Notes under the pieces: generated by a model
What the model saw: only the letters and a program-made list of their open reading frames with translations
Told to the model about the DNA's origin: nothing
The model's database searches: none
In this document: positions 48,435-57,985 of the stretch, in pieces
How the letters are laid out: every line of letters begins with the position of its first letter
Position numbering within the stretch: position 1 is the stretch's first letter
Made by a program: the position numbers and the translations under genes
Assembly (NCBI GenBank): GCA_963920575.1
Contig: OY986963.1
Coordinates: forward strand, 7,292,896 to 7,356,895
Source of the DNA: Narthecium ossifragum
Taxonomy: Eukaryota; Streptophyta; Magnoliopsida; Dioscoreales; Nartheciaceae
Length of the DNA: 64,000 nt
Direction: 5' to 3'

Positions 48435-49992
48435 TGATAACGCGTGAAAAGTGCACAAATCGCCCCTTTAACTAGGTCCTGTTAGCCTCCGAGCAATGCT
48501 ATTTTGATGGTCTATTGTGCATTTCAGGTATAAGAGCCTTCAACGAAGGTTAGATCAAGTTTGGGGCTAAAACGAAGTGATTTTGGCAATCCTGCGTGAA
48601 GGAGATCGATCTGCATACTAATGGAGATCGATCTCATTATTCCAGCAAGAAGCGGTCCAGTCGAAGCAAAGGAGATCGATCTTCATCCTGAAGGAGATTG
48701 ATCTTAGTCGGGCGTATTCCAGATCCAGAGTTCGCAGAACGAAGGAGATCGATCTTCTTCCTATGGAGATCGATCTCATTTGATGCTGGGAGAAAAATAA
48801 AGGGCTGAGATCTAATCCGAGTTAGGGTTTTATTAAGGCTTATAAATAGGTGTTAGGAGAGGATTTTTGGCAGCCACCCATAGGCGAATTTTCCTCTCCT
48901 CCTGAGTGTTTCCTTGGTCCTTCTTCCTCCATAAACATTAGGGTTAGATCTTGAAGATAGATCCATGGTGGGAGCGCATCATCAACCTTCTCCGATGGAT
49001 CGTCTCTTCAAGATGAGTAGCTAAATCTTTTGTCTAGGAAATTCTATGATGTAATAGGGAGTTTATTTCGGTTTTCCTATGGATCTGAGCATGTACTTTA
49101 TGATGGTTTAATGGATTAAATTCGAATTTTATATATCTATTGGTAATAGTTCTCATGGTGAATGTTTTGTTTGCTCTTTGTGCCCTAATTTCGGTCTGTC
49201 TTATCTCGGTTTTTCCGTGGGTATACAGCCGGATTTTGTGAAAACTCAAAACATAAAAGTTGTAGATCTCTGTCTTAGCTTTCCAACGAATCTTGAATCA
49301 CCTCGTTTCGAGTTTGGATGTGAAAGTTATGTTGAGATTATGCTCGCTGGTTTTGAGCTTTGCATGTTAGAGGCTAGGATTAGGACTTGTTCAAGTTGCT
49401 TTCATGCTAGAACCATGTTAGATCTTTGGATTGAATTCTAAACCCTAGCTTATGATTGTAGGAGTGCTAGAACCACTGCCTTAATGCTAGAACCATTAAG
49501 ACCTATGATTGTAACCTACGATTCATTCTTTATCTTTATCGATTAGGCGATCTCAAAGTGCTAGAACCACTTTGATTATTTTCATACCAATTATCCGCTG
49601 ATTTGTTCTTCATTCCGACATAGGCTTCTAATGAATCTATGTTGAGTGATAGTGGACCTAGCCGATCTTCTATCAACCCTAGAAAACCATCTTGAACTTA
49701 TTGAATTGCTCTTATCCTAGGAATGCCTAGATAGCTCTCGATTACGGATTAGAACTTCCTAGCCTTTTCTCTATTGTTATTCTCCCAATTTAGTTTAAAA
49801 GACCAACTATCATCTATCTTCCTTAACTTTTGATTTAGAACTATGCATGGTAATTAGGCTTAATCCTGTTTTCCCTGTGGACCGACCCGGACTCATCGCT
49901 ATCTACCCCTTAAGTAGTTAGTAGTGTTTCGGTTTATAAATTTGTAATTTTGGCGTCCTTGTTAAGGCAACGATACTTTTCAAGGCGTGTCA
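48435..49992 (+). mobile_element. Tat-like solo LTR L4 (1558 bp)
   Basis: TGATAACGCGTG...GGCGTGTCA with a perfect ATTAT duplication (48430-48434 and 49993-49997). It is close in sequence to L2 in inverse orientation, including the frame-like block 49178-49441 with TATCTCGG...AAAACTCAAAACATAAAAG. It contains three paired GATCGATC units (48602-48778) and four GCTAGAACCA motifs (about 49400-49570). Confidence 0.9.
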
Positions 49993-50108
49993 ATTATCCG
50001 TCGCAAAAGGTGTATGCTAGAAAGTCGACGATTGAGGGATTAGCTTCGATCATCGCTAACAAGAAGTTGGGCTAGGAACATCTCGTCGCAAGGAATTGGG
50101 TTGTGAAA

Positions 50109-50547
50109 GTAGAACCCTACTGATCGTATTGCTCACTCCTATCTGGACTGCGCTTTACAGGTGCAGGTGACAGCTCTTCTTATATCGCACTAGCTGGACA
50201 GGCTTTCGGTGGCGCGTCGACTTCTGGAGGTGTCTAAGGATCCTGAGGTCCAGTTTATTTTTGATAGATTGTATAAATATATAATTTTGCTATTTGAGGA
50301 TCTTGATATCTATATAAACATGTCTTTTAGAGGTTTAACTTGTATCAGTAAATTTGAGTTGTATGCATATGTTTAATTTGAATATACAATTGTTAGCAAT
50401 TTGTTAGAATTACAGTTTTGACCCAGCTTAAATGATTTAAATTAGTCGTGAAATTTGATAAATGAATGTGCCAGTGACGAAATTAATAAACATGTTTAGA
50501 TCCATCACGTTATGATTCGGATGGGTTTTCTGGACCGGGACGTGACA
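50109..50547 (+). mobile_element. 3' fragment of a chromovirus-type LTR
   Basis: From GTAGAACCCTACTG to GGGACGTGACA it parallels 41450-41948. The 5' part of this LTR is not present; it joins abruptly to L5. On the right it abuts Copia A gag. Confidence 0.7.
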
Positions 50548-50904
50548 ATATCATTGGTGTAGTTATTGCGATCAACGAGGAAGTCCCAAGCAGCCTTAGC
50601 AGTCAGGAGACGAGGAAGAATGCTATTGATGGAGGGTACATAAGTGTTCATGAACCAGGATAGGATCTTGCACTGGTTGCTCTCCCAATCTTCCAATCTC
50701 TCAGCAAATTTCTCCTTTGATTTTGTGGTCAGTTGTTCTAGTTTAGGAATATTGTCAGAGACATACCGCCACAACTTGCGACCTTTGAGAAAGACAACCA
50801 TAGCTGGAGCCCAATTAAAGACTATAGCTGGAACCATCCAATAGGATGTCAATAGGTTGAACTACATCACTATGAGTTGCTGGTTGGCTGTTGGACGAAG
50901 CCAT
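50548..50904 (-). pseudogene. Copia A gag fragment (UBN2-type)
   Basis: Starts at an ATG at 50902-50904 and continues through a block with WAPAMVVFLKGRKLWRYVS, WESNQCKILSWFMNT and AKAAWDFLVDRN, typical of Copia gag proteins. It is cut at 50548 by the LTR fragment. Confidence 0.8.
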
Positions 50905-51773
50905 CAAGTCAAGCACTCAAGTTCGCCAAGAAAGGGAACTCTGGTAGACAGTGCGGTAGACATTCTAAAATTCAGGCAACATTTGGGGGGATGTTTAAGC
51001 CTAATGGCGGTGGCACCGGTGAAGAAATAATAGGTTGGACTCTGGTAGACAGTGCTGTAGAGTTTTCATTGTAGTGAGTTGCGACACTCATCATAAAATC
51101 ATCAAAGAGTATTCCCGAAATTGCCCAAGTGTTAACAGGGGACAATGAGAGAGCTCGGGTTCAATCTCTTGACCGCTAGTCTGATATCATATTAACTTCA
51201 CTGATCATCCCAAAAAAGCTTGAACTCATAGGAAAGGATGAGCTTATACATCTAGTTTAACTTAAGGTCAACTCTTTTTCGAGACGGTAATTATATTTAG
51301 AGAACATGAGAGAAGTATATTAAGGCCACATTAATAGTTTCGTTCGCTAGCAATTTAAGTTTCAAATAATCTTTCTTACTTATCTCTTCAAGTCAGGCTC
51401 CATGTCTCTTCACTATCACACACGTACTACATTCGGGTTTCGGTCTATGATAAACGAACTCTTGGTATTTGGTTTACTTGTTGTTAACATCGAGTATGCA
51501 CATATAATCTAGATAGTTCTCTCTCCTTTGCATGTCTTTTACATCCCAAAGATGACTTTTTTCCATTATTTTTCTAATCAGGTCAGCAGATAATTAAGTT
51601 TTCTATCCAGCTTTTCTATCCATGTGTGCTCTTAGGGCCCGTTTGGTGTGGGGTTAGAAAAAGTGAGGTTAAGGGGGAATAGGGTTAGAAAGGGTTAGAA
51701 AAAGTGGAGTTAAGAAATGAGGATAGAAAAAAGTAGAATGATGATGGTAAGTGGAATGGGGATAAAATAGTAA
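50905..51773. other. Intergenic/repeat flank left of the Pack-MULE
   Basis: Holds two copies of ACTCTGGTAGACAGTGC (about 50938 and 51040), a degraded primer-site-like TGATATCAGAC (complement of 51178-51189), and, from 51635, GGGCCCGTTTGGTGTGGGGTTAG. The last is similar to the sequence on the far side of the Pack-MULE (53735-53770, inverted), so the Pack-MULE may have entered an older TIR element. Confidence 0.5.
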
Positions 51774-52079
51774 GGGATTTTTGCATTCCGGTACCATGTA
51801 TTTTCCCAGAAATGCACTTTGATACCATCAAGTTTGAGATTTGTAATTTGATACCACCAAGTTAGAAATTAAGTAAAATGTGATGCCGACCCCTAACTCC
51901 GTTACTCTAATTTGACGGGAAACCGCTCACGTGCGCGCACATGAGCGGTTTTGCACCCGTTTCCCGGGTTTTGCTCCCGTTTCCCAGCTGTATCAAAACA
52001 ATACTCACGCCATGCTGGAATTCTCCTCCGGAGACCCGTCTCAGGGCGGGAGCAGCGGGCTCGGAGGAGGAAGGGGTGC

Positions 52080-52176
52080 GAGGGGGAGCAGCAGCGCGGG
52101 CGGCGGCATGAGCTGCCAGGATTGCGATAACCAGGCCAAGAAGGACTGCTCTCACATGCGGTGCCGCACCTGTTGA
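52080..52176 (+). pseudogene. Captured SHI/STYLISH (SRS) zinc-finger fragment
   Basis: The frame encodes a Gly/Ser stretch, then [17 protein letters not shown] and a stop. This Cys/His spacing and the AKKDC and HMRCRTC blocks are diagnostic of the SRS family RING-like finger. The fragment ends right after RTC, where the family continues with a further Cys-rich segment; here TGA and foreign sequence follow. Confidence 0.85.
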
Positions 52177-52182
52177 AGGAGA

Positions 52183-52250
52183 ATCTCCTCGTCGGACTTC
52201 CTCGACGCGTCCCAGTTGAACGACGGCGAGAGGTTGTAGGCCAGCATCAC
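52183..52250 (-). pseudogene. Captured isocitrate lyase fragment (probable)
   Basis: On the minus strand the frame reads MLAYNLSPSFNWDAS followed by SDEE, which matches the conserved MLAYN.SPSFNW segment of isocitrate lyase near its active region. Only about 20 residues are present, so the call is less certain than the others. Confidence 0.62.
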
Positions 52251-52511
52251 CTCGAATAAGAAGAGAGAAAACAGAGTAAGACTAAAAAAAACTAGAGCAC
52301 GTTCATCGTCACAGAGAAAAGAAACGAAGGAAGATGAGAGGATAAAAGAAGGAAAGAAGAGAAAGGACAATGAAGGAAAGGAGAAGGTTGCAAGGTTCTG
52401 ACGCGCTTCCTCGATGGGTTCATCGTGTTCGTGGGAGAGAGAGAAGGAGAAGAACAGTGACATTATTAGTGTACGATGGGTTCATCGTGTTCATGGGTTC
52501 ATCGTGTACGT

Positions 52512-52690
52512 GTAGTAGGAGATGCCGGCTGTTTGGGGAAGGTGGAGTTGGCGTAGATCCCACCGACCTTCGCGGCCGCGAGGACGACATACCGGGGTTT
52601 CTCCACGGCGAAGAAGGCCTCGACGTCGGCTTGGCGATTGAGATCGAGCTCGGCATGAGTGTGGGTGACCACGTCGGTGAAGCCTAAGGA
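52512..52690 (-). pseudogene. Captured GDP-L-fucose synthase (GER) fragment
   Basis: The minus-strand frame contains LGFTDVV, HAELDLNRQADVEAFF, EKPRYVVLAAAKVGGI and ANSTFP. These blocks run in the order found in plant GDP-4-keto-6-deoxymannose epimerase/reductases, including the AAAKVGGI stretch of the nucleotide-binding fold. The N-terminal GXXGXXG and the catalytic YxxxK are not present. Confidence 0.85.
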
Positions 52691-52879
52691 GACGAGCCCG
52701 GGTGAGGTCCTCCGGCCTCCTCGTCCTCGTCAGAGGTGGGTTGGGCGAGGGTGATGGCGGAGCTCGGCGGCCGCGGGTACTCGGCCATGGGAATGGTTTA
52801 AGAGTTGGCAAACAACAGAGCATCGTCGTCCTCGACTTCAATGAAGAACAGAGGAACGACAAGAAGAAAGAAGAAAGAA

Positions 52880-53435
52880 CCTTGCTCTCCCCGTCGTCTC
52901 CGAGCTGGACGACCTCACCGTCGGAGGAGAGGTGGCGGGCCAGGGTGCAAAGGCCTTTGGAGGCGAGACGGTGGTTGGCATCGCCGGAGGGGGAGGTGAG
53001 CTCGTGGAGGACCCGGGTTTGAAGTTGATTTGGGTGGACTACTTTGTGCAGTTCAGGTGGATCATCATAGTTTTCATTGTCCTTCCCATCTCCGGCGCCC
53101 ATGAACCTTGCTCTCCCCGTCGTCTCCGATCTGGATGACCTCACCGTCGACTCCGAGCTAGACGACCTCACCGTCGACTTCGAGCTGAATCACAGTCCCC
53201 ATGAACCTTGCTCTCCCCGTGGACGACCTCACCGTCTTCTCCGAGCTGGATCACAGTCCCCATGAACCTTGCTCTCCCCGTCATCTCCGAGCTGGACGAC
53301 CTCACCGTCGGTGGTCTCATCAATGGCTACGGCATCGAAGGAAGCTCCCACATCTACGGCCTCTTCTCCAACATCATCGTCTCCCTGGAAGTAGTCCTCG
53401 CCGACGGCCGCGTTGTGAGAGCCACCAAGGACAAC
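52880..53435 (+). pseudogene. Captured and internally repeated DWARF1/DIMINUTO fragments
   Basis: Two parts of Delta(24)-sterol reductase are recognisable: the N-terminal membrane segment (WVDYFVQFRWIIIVFIVLPIS, at 53034-53090, counted as two overlapping short blocks) and the FAD-domain block [18 protein letters not shown] with HIYGLFS and [15 protein letters not shown] (53285-53431). The stretch NLALPV...ELDDLTV is repeated about four times (about 52882, 53101, 53200, 53260), so the captured piece was amplified inside the element. The intervening 300 or so residues of the enzyme are absent. Confidence 0.85.
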
Positions 53436-53698
53436 AGAGGAGAGATAGAGAAGAAGAAGAAAGAAGAAAGAAGGAGGAGTCTCTTTCTCTCTCTTACGTC
53501 AGCAAACCAGTCAAAATGTATAAAAACCGGTCAAAATTAGACATATAATAGTTTGCCGTCAAATTAGTGTAACGACATCTGGGGTTTGTATTAAAGTACA
53601 TAAATGTATAAGTTAGATGTATCAAATACAAATCTCAAACTTGATGGTACCAAAGTGCATTTCTGGAAAAGTGCATGGTACCAGAATGCAAAAATCCC

Positions 53699-53981
53699 AA
53701 ATAGTAATGATAATATTTGATGTTTGAGGATAGGAATAGGGATAACACCCTTAACCTCATACCACGCAGAGGCTTATGAGCCGGAGACTAAACAATCAAA
53801 ACAATTAGGAACTCTTTATCTTCTCATATTGTAAACTAGAGCTAAGAAATTAGCATAGACAACAAAGCTGCATATGATGGTTGCTTTAAGACAAAATCTA
53901 GCTTTCCTTTGGAATTGAAAGGCTTAATATGATCTGAGATTCTAGTCTTTAATTTGAACACCGATAATGACCAATTGATGT
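53699..53981. other. Short intergenic segment right of the Pack-MULE
   Basis: Begins with the target duplication and contains ACACCCTTAACCTCATACCACGC (inverse of the GGTGTGGGGTTAG-like end at 51650). No gene. Confidence 0.5.
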
Positions 53982-55357
53982 GTAACACCCCTTACTGTTA
54001 GCCATAAATATAACCATATCTAAAAGTCATTTGGGCGATTAACAAAATCAATGACAATTTTGTAAATATTGCCAATCGACCAATAAATACTTTAGTTTTG
54101 ATACAGCTGAAGTAGTTTGCCCATAACTTTTAGACCAAGTATCTAAATTAGGCGATTCTTGAACAATAGAAAAGAGGACGAAAAGATCTACAACTTTGTT
54201 GTTGACAAGATCTTCAGATTCCGTCGTTTACTATGTCAAACTGGCAGTCGAAGTTCCAGTGGCAAAATAGTAAATAATGACTGATATTCTAAATGTTATC
54301 ATCCAAAGAATGGCCGATGTAATCGTCAATTTGCCCATCGGCCAAAACCCATGCGCGATATTTTAGTTGATTATTTTAATAAGACATCAATGTGGTTCGA
54401 CTATTTTTGTCATAACTTTCTCATATGATATCCAAATGAATTGTTTTTTAAACCGATGGAAAGAGAATTCGAAGACCTACAACTTTCATGTTCAGAGTTT
54501 TATCAAATTCCAAGGTTACTATCGACCAAATTGCAGTGGAGACAAGACGCTCTATCTAATGGCAGTTTCGTAAATAATTGAAGATGTCGTCCATATAGGC
54601 ATTTCTGACGGTTTTCAAAGTCAATTCTGACAGTTCCAAAGAAGTTTCAGAGCAGTTTAGACCAGTTATGCAGTTTGGATGGTTTCAAGGTAGTTATCAG
54701 AAGTTCTATAAAAGGCCAAGAAGATGAAGAAAAAAGGGCCCTCGGACACCAAAGCAAATCAGCTTTTTATGTAGCTTTTTATATTTATCAATGTAGCATT
54801 ATTTATCTTAATGAAGACTTTATTCCTTTTAATTCCTGCAACAAGTCCTTCATTTCTAAAAGTAGTGTTACCATAATTTCATTCATAGGAGTAGTGCTAC
54901 CATAATTCTATTCATAGGAGTAGATATATCACTCATAGAGTAGTTCTAGCATAGTTCATCACCCATTATTACCATTTTCCATGAATTTCATCATTCATTT
55001 CCACCACTTCCCATTTTCCACTTCCCATCTTCCATTCCCACTTCACATCCATTTGTCAACAGCTTTGTCACCTCTGTTCGAACATAGTTCGAATGAGTTG
55101 GACTAAATCACAAATCTCCTTATTCTTGATGTTAAACTATTTTGACCTTCATACATGATTTACGTTCTAACACTTACCTTTACATCTAATGTAACTATTC
55201 TAGTTACATCTTGTCGATTAATCTGTTTCTTCCTTGACATCTACGATAAGAAAAATTTTAAGTGTGAAAAGAGATCATAAATCCAAGTATGCAAGGACGA
55301 GAAATATCATCAAACGTGTACACTTGGGAGAGAAAGTTTGTTAAAATGTAGTTGTAA
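53982..55357 (+). mobile_element. Gypsy/chromovirus-type LTR remnant and flank
   Basis: Starts TGTAACACCCC, the usual start of chromovirus LTRs, and contains the CATAACTTTCTCATATG...CTACAACTTTCATG block shared by many plant LTRs, plus a TATA box (TCTATAAAAGG) near 54702. I could not find the 3' terminus or a duplication; the part after about 54950 may be flanking DNA. Confidence 0.5.
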
Positions 55358-56157
55358 GAGCATCTCCAATGCTGGCTACATGTAGCCAGCAAATGTTCTT
55401 TTTGCTCCAAATATGGAGCAATGGAGTTGATCCACTCCAATGGAAAAGCCTCTAAAAAAAAGATTTCATCTTAATAACAATATTTTTATAGTCAAGGCAA
55501 TTAATAATAAAAAAGAGTGCTTAAAATACAGAATATATTATATAATTAATTATCATATAGAAAACATTACAAAATTACAGAAAATATAGAAAAAATTACA
55601 TAATTAACTAAAATAAAGAAAACATTACATTTCAGCAATTAATAATAAAAAAGAGTACATAAAAACTAGTAAAAAACCCAATGATGTATAATTTAAAAAC
55701 CCTATGATGAAAAAAACCAGTAAAAAAATAATTTATATACAATTAGATAAATAATAATTAAAAAGTATTCAATATTAGTCTTGTTTTGTAGGGATCGACA
55801 AGAGTTTTTCATTGATATATTATTTATTCAAAATAAATCATTAATTTTAAAGTTTTATAAATTATTGTAGTTAAGGTACTTTAGCTGTAGGATATATTAG
55901 TAATTTAGAATTAGATGAGAAGAATATGAAGGGTAATATCAAATATGGGAATTATAAATATCATTAAATAATAATGCTGCATAAATGCAACTGGGTTTGT
56001 TCTGCTGCATAAATGCAGCTGGGTGGGGGCAGCTGCATAAATGCAGCTGGGTTTGCATCCCAGTTGGAGTGAAATTGGGTTGCAAATTGATTTTTGCAGC
56101 CCGATTGGAGTGAAATTGGGCTGCAAATTGATTTTTACAGCCCGGTTGGAGATGCTC
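55358..56157. mobile_element. PIF/Harbinger-like MITE (800 bp)
   Basis: Inverted ends GAGCATCTCCAAT and its complement GGAGATGCTC, with the 3-bp duplication TAA on both sides (55355-55357 and 56158-56160). The interior is very AT-rich and has no transposase. Near the right end three CTGCATAAATGCA units and two GATTGGAGTGAAATTGGG-type units form subterminal repeats. A CCAAATATGG sequence (a perfect CArG match) lies at about 55407-55416. Confidence 0.85.
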
Positions 56158-56309
56158 TAAGATGTAAGGACATGCAGAACCAAGACATAGCTGACATCAT
56201 CGATCGTCCGCAAGGATCATCAATGGGTGCCTCGTTAGTGGACAGAGTATGAAGCACATTATAAATAGGGTAAAGATTCATGTACATGTGACCATGTACG
56301 CTGCACATC

Positions 56310-56520
56310 GCTTCAATCGGTAATTGAGTTATCTAATCCATCGGTAGAACACTACTGATAGATTAGATCAACCAATCGGTAGTGTTCTACCGATTCGATT
56401 CGATGATACATTCAATCGGTAGATGTTTATCGATTGATTGATTTAATTCATCGGTAATGAAGTAGATCAACCAATCAGTAGATTAGATGACTTAATCGAT
56501 AAACATCTACCGATTGAAGG
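56310..56520. repeat. ATCGGTAG short-motif array, copy 4
   Basis: Same words as the array at 118-460 in both orientations (ATCGGTAG, CTACCGATT, GATTAGAT). The left edge TGCACATCGCTTCAATCGG matches the left edge of the first array. Confidence 0.7.
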
Positions 56521-56535
56521 GCATATAGAATGTCC

Positions 56536-56799
56536 TTACTCATATACCTCCATCACAGTCCTCATAAATATCCGTCCACCCAAACAGATTCTTGCCATCA
56601 TCCATAGACATATATGCCACCACCATAACAGACACAGATCCATATCCATCTCATGACCCTTCGCTTTCATATCTCCGTTCCCCAACCTTATGTGGAGGCC
56701 ATCAACCATCAAGCCTGTGAACCCCATGAGAAAAGGGTTGACCCAGATACAACAGCCAGTCAGCCGCGGGGGATCCATGCATGCCACCGCCCTAGCCAT
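56536..56799 (-). other. Unassigned open frame of 87 codons
   Basis: An ATG-started minus-strand frame rich in Met, Trp, Gly and Cys, with a terminal stop. I do not recognise it, and neither signal peptide nor known motif is convincing. It may be chance, given a stop-poor stretch of mixed composition. Confidence 0.2.
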
Positions 56800-57249
56800 G
56801 CCATATCTCTTGATTGGACCCCCTCTTGTCCCTCTCTCCCGTACGTACGTCCTTAATTTTTTCCTGCATACAGTAGGACGACAATGGAGCCAAAGTAATT
56901 AGAAATACAGAGAGACAAATCGTCCATGGAATTCCACGTCCATGGAGACAGACTGTATTCTTCTTTTCACCAGGATTACAATCTCTCTCTCTCTCTCTCT
57001 GCTACTGAATCCATGTCTCATGTAAACCATAATCTTAGTTTATAAGAGCATTCATGGTCCTCTCAACATAACCTAATATGGAGTGGATTCAATGACAAAC
57101 GAGTCGAGTCCGCCTAAATATATCAAATGTACCGCCTTTCCATGGGCGCGCTACCTTCGGACCCCGCCTCTGCAAAGTGCGATATATGCCAGAATCGAAG
57201 ACATCTCGTCGCACAATATGTTCTAATTTAAGAGTTCTATGAAAAAGGT

Positions 57250-57985
57250 TTGGATAAATTATATATATATATATATCCCTGAAAATATATAAATTTTATA
57301 CGATTACCACTAAATTTCTAAAATTTACAAAGTTATTTCGAAAAATATATAAAATTTATATGGTTATCCCTCGAGTTGCTTTTCCATCGAATATAAAGGA
57401 ATATTCCCCTTAGTGTCGTTTGGGGCTAATGGTGGTAGGTCGAATGGCTTTTATACATTCTAATGCACGGTCATCTCCTTCCACTCTACCCTTAACCTCA
57501 AAAAACACTAAAAATTTAAAAATATATAAAAATTTCTCCGAAATAAAAACCCAAATCCGATCCTCAGATGTCTGATTTTTTAAGTGCTTTTCGCCTTCAT
57601 GGGGGGCGCCGCTCACCCACCATTATTGGAAGAATGACGTCTCTCTTGCTTGGAATTACTGGTTTATTGGAAGATTATTATTTACACATTTGGGAATTGG
57701 TTTGAGTGGACGGTAAACGAGCTATGAATCAAGAAATATCATATTTTCACATGTTATTGTCGGTATATATATTTAGGCGTTTAACATTTAATAGAGTCAA
57801 TGATATTTAAGACATTTGGCATGTCTATAAGTCAGGTTCAACCTTGGTTAATTAGGTAACGTAACATAAGGGTAAATATATTATTTGTTTATTTTTTTTC
57901 AGGAAAACCTTATAATTTTTTAAAATTTAAGGGTAATTGTGTAAAATTAAAGGTTTTCAGAGGTATAATTTCTCTAAAATGCTAA
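57250..57985. mobile_element. Degraded AT-rich TIR element (Mutator-MITE-like)
   Basis: The left 75 bp (AAATTATATATCCCTGAAAA...GATTACCACTAAATTT) resemble the complement of the right 75 bp (AAATTATACCTCTGAAAACC...AATTACCCTTAAATTT) at roughly three of four positions. No clean duplication was found. Confidence 0.5.

Larger units (their letters stand above)
44688..50108 (-). mobile_element. Tat/Ogre-like LTR L5 with primer site, split by L3 and L4
   Basis: The complement of 44688-44707 reads TTTTGGTGCCGTTGCCGGGG, close to the primer site used by Tat/Ogre retrotransposons. The LTR lies to its right in three pieces: 44717-44813, 48136-48434 and about 49998-50108. These pieces join in the same text (CTAACTAACTAC, GAGTCTGAGTCAAATCC, then TCGTCGCAAGG). 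The leader beyond the primer site runs to about 44600, where Copia A sequence starts. The internal domain is gone. Confidence 0.7.
31615..50904 (-). mobile_element. Copia element A, deleted and heavily interrupted
   Basis: Three pieces of one minus-strand Copia element remain: gag (50904-50548), the end of RT with the beginning of RNase H (about 44600-44111), and the rest of RNase H (32195-31855) followed by a polypurine tract (31785-31794) and a short, decayed 3' LTR (about 31615-31784, with TATATAAA). The RNase H text continues across element B: ...ADWAGD...GYCFLLCS at 44111 joins SMISWRSKKQ...STTEAEY at 32195. Most of pol between gag and late RT is missing. The segment 44.6-50.5 kb is foreign LTR material. 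Confidence 0.75.
51774..53698. mobile_element. Pack-MULE carrying fragments of several host genes (1925 bp)
   Basis: Terminal inverted repeats of about 144 bp (51774-51917 and 53555-53698) both start GGGATTTTTGCATTC and share GGTACCATG, AGAAATGCACTTTG and TACCATCAAGTTTGAGAT. A perfect 9-bp duplication AAATAGTAA flanks it (51765-51773 and 53699-53707). No transposase is encoded. The GC-rich interior contains exon-like pieces of an SRS-type zinc finger, isocitrate lyase, GDP-L-fucose synthase and DWARF1 in mixed orientation (see separate entries). Non-autonomous Mutator elements with captured gene pieces are known as Pack-MULEs. Confidence 0.9.

Noticed and set aside
33920..48778. GATCGATC arrays as CRISPR-like repeats
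   Set aside because: Eukaryotic retrotransposon context, palindromic paired words with conserved spacers; not direct repeats with unique spacers.
51178..51189. Primer site of Copia A 5' end
   Set aside because: TGATATCAGAC resembles the Met primer site, but no LTR could be recognised next to it and gag is about 270 bp away with unrelated sequence between.
52491..53171. 226-codon minus-strand frame in the Pack-MULE
   Set aside because: Most of it is the antisense of captured DWARF1 sequence or another phase of the GDP-fucose synthase piece; no continuous similarity to one protein.
51635..53775. Outer hAT-like element around the Pack-MULE
   Set aside because: The GGGCCCGTTTGGT-like left end and the inverted right end match only partly and no 8-bp duplication could be found.
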